Below are positions 62,530-64,000 of a DNA stretch of 64,000 nt, in pieces. Origin of the DNA: a virus; the IMG/VR virus record IMGVR_UViG_3300033146_000407, positions 1-64,000 of that record; one strand, 5' to 3'. Made by a program: the position numbers and the translations under genes. Within the stretch, counting starts at the first letter, position 1, and the number at the start of each line of letters is the position of its first letter. The notes under the pieces were generated by a model. It searched no databases and was not told the DNA's origin. It worked only from the letters and a program-made list of their open reading frames with translations.

Positions 62530-62567
62530 ATGAGTCTCCTTATATTATATATTTATTATTACTCTAT

Positions 62568-62575
62568 TATTTATA
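62568..62575 (-). promoter_or_regulatory. Late promoter box (TATAAATA)
   Basis: Exact minus-strand box, 38 bp upstream of the tube gene start at 62529. Confidence 0.65.
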
Positions 62576-62577
62576 TA

Positions 62578-62610
62578 AGTTTTCAACGAGATACTATCCC
62601 GTTGAAAACT
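62578..62610 (-). terminator. Hairpin between sheath and tube genes
   Basis: AGTTTTCAACG and CGTTGAAAACT form a perfect 11-bp stem with an 11-nt loop, 8 bp after the sheath stop. Only a weak U-run follows, so it could be a partial terminator or an mRNA processing site that lets tube mRNA exceed sheath mRNA. Confidence 0.6.
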
Positions 62611-62618
62611 ATAATAGA

Positions 62619-64000
62619 TTAAGCGTATTTAAGTTTAACGTCACCAAAACTAACACCTGTACGTGTTATAATAGTAGTGAACTGGATAAACTCCGCAGTT
62701 TTAGTTGGTTGAAGATATAAATCAACATTTAATTGATTCTTATCGATAACATCTGGAGTGTTATTACTCTCATCACAAACAAGAGTATAATCATACACAC
62801 CACCACCAGCAAGAACACCATCCATAAATGATTCAATCAATGAAGTCACACGAGCACGAGTGAGCTGATTGTTATTCTCAAATATAAATTGATTAAGATC
62901 TTGCTCAATATTATATTCTACATAAATAAGTAAACGTCTAACATTGATACGATCTAAAGCTGAAGATTTAAGCTGTGCTGTTTTTTGACCCCACATAGCA
63001 AATACACCATTACCAGGTATATATTTAACAGAATTAATATTCCGATCATACATAAACCCAATAGCATCCGAACTATATGACTTGTTCTGATCTAAAACAC
63101 TCATAGTTCCACGAGTGATACCAGATGGAGCAAACCACGGTTGTGCTATATTATCAACACGAGCCATTAAACTAGCACCATAAATAGAATTAGGAAGATA
63201 TACATCCTTATCATTATATTTATCATACACACGAGAATACCCACTATATAAAGCTACAAATGATGGATTAACATAACCATATTTCTCAGCATTTAATACA
63301 TCACGGAAATCTACCATAGTAACATCACCAACCTGATTACACGCAATAGCATTCATTGTACCAGCAGCAATATTACCAACAGTCATCTTAGATACATCAT
63401 CAAAATAAGTATTGATTAATATATTAACAGGAACGTTATCACTATCCTTAAAATACTCCCAGAATAATGAATCTTGACTAGAACCATCTTCACCGAAGTC
63501 AGCCATATCAGCAGACCCACCACCATTTAAATTATTAAAAGCTGATGTATTGTATGTAAATGATCCATTAGCATCAATGCCATATGGTAATTTATTAGAA
63601 GTGACAATACTACAACCAGGACCATCAGCTGATGTACATAACGACCCAGTGACCCCACAAGAGGTATCCCGTTTACACCAATTATTAGAATCGAAGTCCC
63701 ATGATGTGTCTAGGTTAAACTCAGAATTAGATTTAACGTAGATATATTTAGAATGTCCATTAATGCGACGTTCAATAAATAAATCATTACCGTCAGCGTC
63801 ATGATCTTGACCCATACTACCATAGAACACTTCAATTGGTTCAGTTCTTAACTTAGGAGCAGATGCTGAAGTACATAATTGTTCATTATATCTATCATCA
63901 TTACTTGAATAGAAATCTTCCCATATTTTATCATCAGGTTTGTTATAAATAGAAACTTTAACAACTTTACTAGCAATAGGAAGCATTTCCTTAACAGCAG
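62619..64000 (-). CDS. Tail sheath protein (N-terminus outside window)
   Basis: The frame stays open to the window edge, so the true start lies beyond it; the ATG at 63986 (MLPIASKVV) is internal to AVKEMLPIAS. 460 residues are visible, against about 660 in T4 gp18. The conserved sheath C-terminal domain is clear: RINVRRLLIYVEYNIEQDL, FENNNQLTRARVTSLIESF, YTLVCDESNNTPDVIDKNQL and VDLYLQPTKTAEFIQF. Upstream, an insertion-type domain (CSADGPGCSIV-like segments and GGGSADMADFG) may face outward. The sheath contracts to drive the tube into the host. Confidence 0.93.
   Translation of the reverse strand, partial: AVKEMLPIASKVVKVSIYNKPDDKIWEDFYSSNDDRYNEQLCTSASAPKLRTEPIEVFYGSMGQDHDADGNDLFIERRINGHSKYIYVKSNSEFNLDTSWDFDSNNWCKRDTSCGVTGSLCTSADGPGCSIVTSNKLPYGIDANGSFTYNTSAFNNLNGGGSADMADFGEDGSSQDSLFWEYFKDSDNVPVNILINTYFDDVSKMTVGNIAAGTMNAIACNQVGDVTMVDFRDVLNAEKYGYVNPSFVALYSGYSRVYDKYNDKDVYLPNSIYGASLMARVDNIAQPWFAPSGITRGTMSVLDQNKSYSSDAIGFMYDRNINSVKYIPGNGVFAMWGQKTAQLKSSALDRINVRRLLIYVEYNIEQDLNQFIFENNNQLTRARVTSLIESFMDGVLAGGGVYDYTLVCDESNNTPDVIDKNQLNVDLYLQPTKTAEFIQFTTIITRTGVSFGDVKLKYA

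Noticed and set aside
1-64000. tRNA genes, integrase, transposases, CRISPR arrays
   Set aside because: Scanned by eye on both strands; no T-loop/acceptor patterns, recombinase motifs or regular repeat-spacer arrays were seen. A tRNA search program could still find a divergent tRNA.

Overview
This window is a 64 kb piece of an AT-rich genome that looks like a large, lytic, T4-superfamily contractile-tailed phage (Caudoviricetes, myovirus morphology). The evidence is a collinear T4/P2-type tail block (sheath, tube, gp26-like protein, tape measure, gp48/54-, gp53-, gp27-, gp5-, gp25- and gp6-like proteins), a clear RegA translational repressor, a GroES-like co-chaperonin, and repeated exact TATAAATA late-promoter boxes 18-50 bp upstream of start codons. 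No integrase, tRNA gene, CRISPR array or insertion sequence was recognised. Almost all genes lie on the minus strand; only two, a beta-CASP metallo-beta-lactamase protein and a ClpP-like protease, are on the plus strand. Both window edges cut a gene.

Layout. 1-4.3 kb: a tightly coupled run of secreted, Ig-like proteins ending in a protein with a type IV pilin-like N-terminus. 4.3-8.5 kb: a phosphoesterase, a BspA-type leucine-rich-repeat protein, a glycosyltransferase and a Gp157-family protein. 8.6-20 kb: early and auxiliary genes (beta-CASP protein, ClpP-like protease, endolysin, GroES, zinc-ribbon phosphoesterase, RecD/Dda-like helicase, SLOG-fold protein, small zinc-binding and unknown proteins). 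Many are preceded by consensus sigma70-type promoters (TTGACA-17-TATAAT-like). 20-22.5 kb: SWIM-type zinc protein and two acidic late proteins. 22.5-29.8 kb: a seven-gene glycan-synthesis cassette (GT61, methyltransferase, two fucosyltransferase-like enzymes, exostosin-like GT47, a three-domain glycosyltransferase, GT2) behind one sigma70-type promoter. 29.9-33.7 kb: acidic protein, RegA and tail-associated small proteins. 33.8-48.7 kb: large fibre/adhesin-like virion proteins (collar-type fibre, PKD/Ig plus gpI-like protein, YadA-head-like fibre, BspA LRR, beta-helices). 48.7-64 kb: baseplate, tape measure, tube and sheath.

How it works together. The phage appears to use host sigma70-like promoters early and T4-type late promoters for structural, lysis and fibre genes, with RegA adding translational control. 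The tail block builds a contractile injection machine whose tape-measure-like protein carries a murein peptidase domain. The fibre block displays many Ig/PKD/LRR/beta-helix modules, presumably for receptor binding. The early-promoted glycosyltransferase cassette would change a host or virion glycan early in infection.

The most unusual part is the secreted operon at 1-4.3 kb. Consecutive exported proteins end with what looks like the first half of a cadherin-like Ig domain, and two of the later ones begin with the second half. This suggests subunits joined end to end by domain complementation, with a pilin-like member at the end of the operon. The FlgD-type C-terminal Ig domain and the chitin-type binding module hint at a polysaccharide-degrading Fibrobacterota-like host, but that is an inference. 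Other points worth attention are a start-less overlapping ORF in the tail-chaperone position (probable +1/-2 programmed frameshift), two genes that seem to begin at AUU and AUC, and a GC-rich hairpin whose pairing works only in the transcribed strand.
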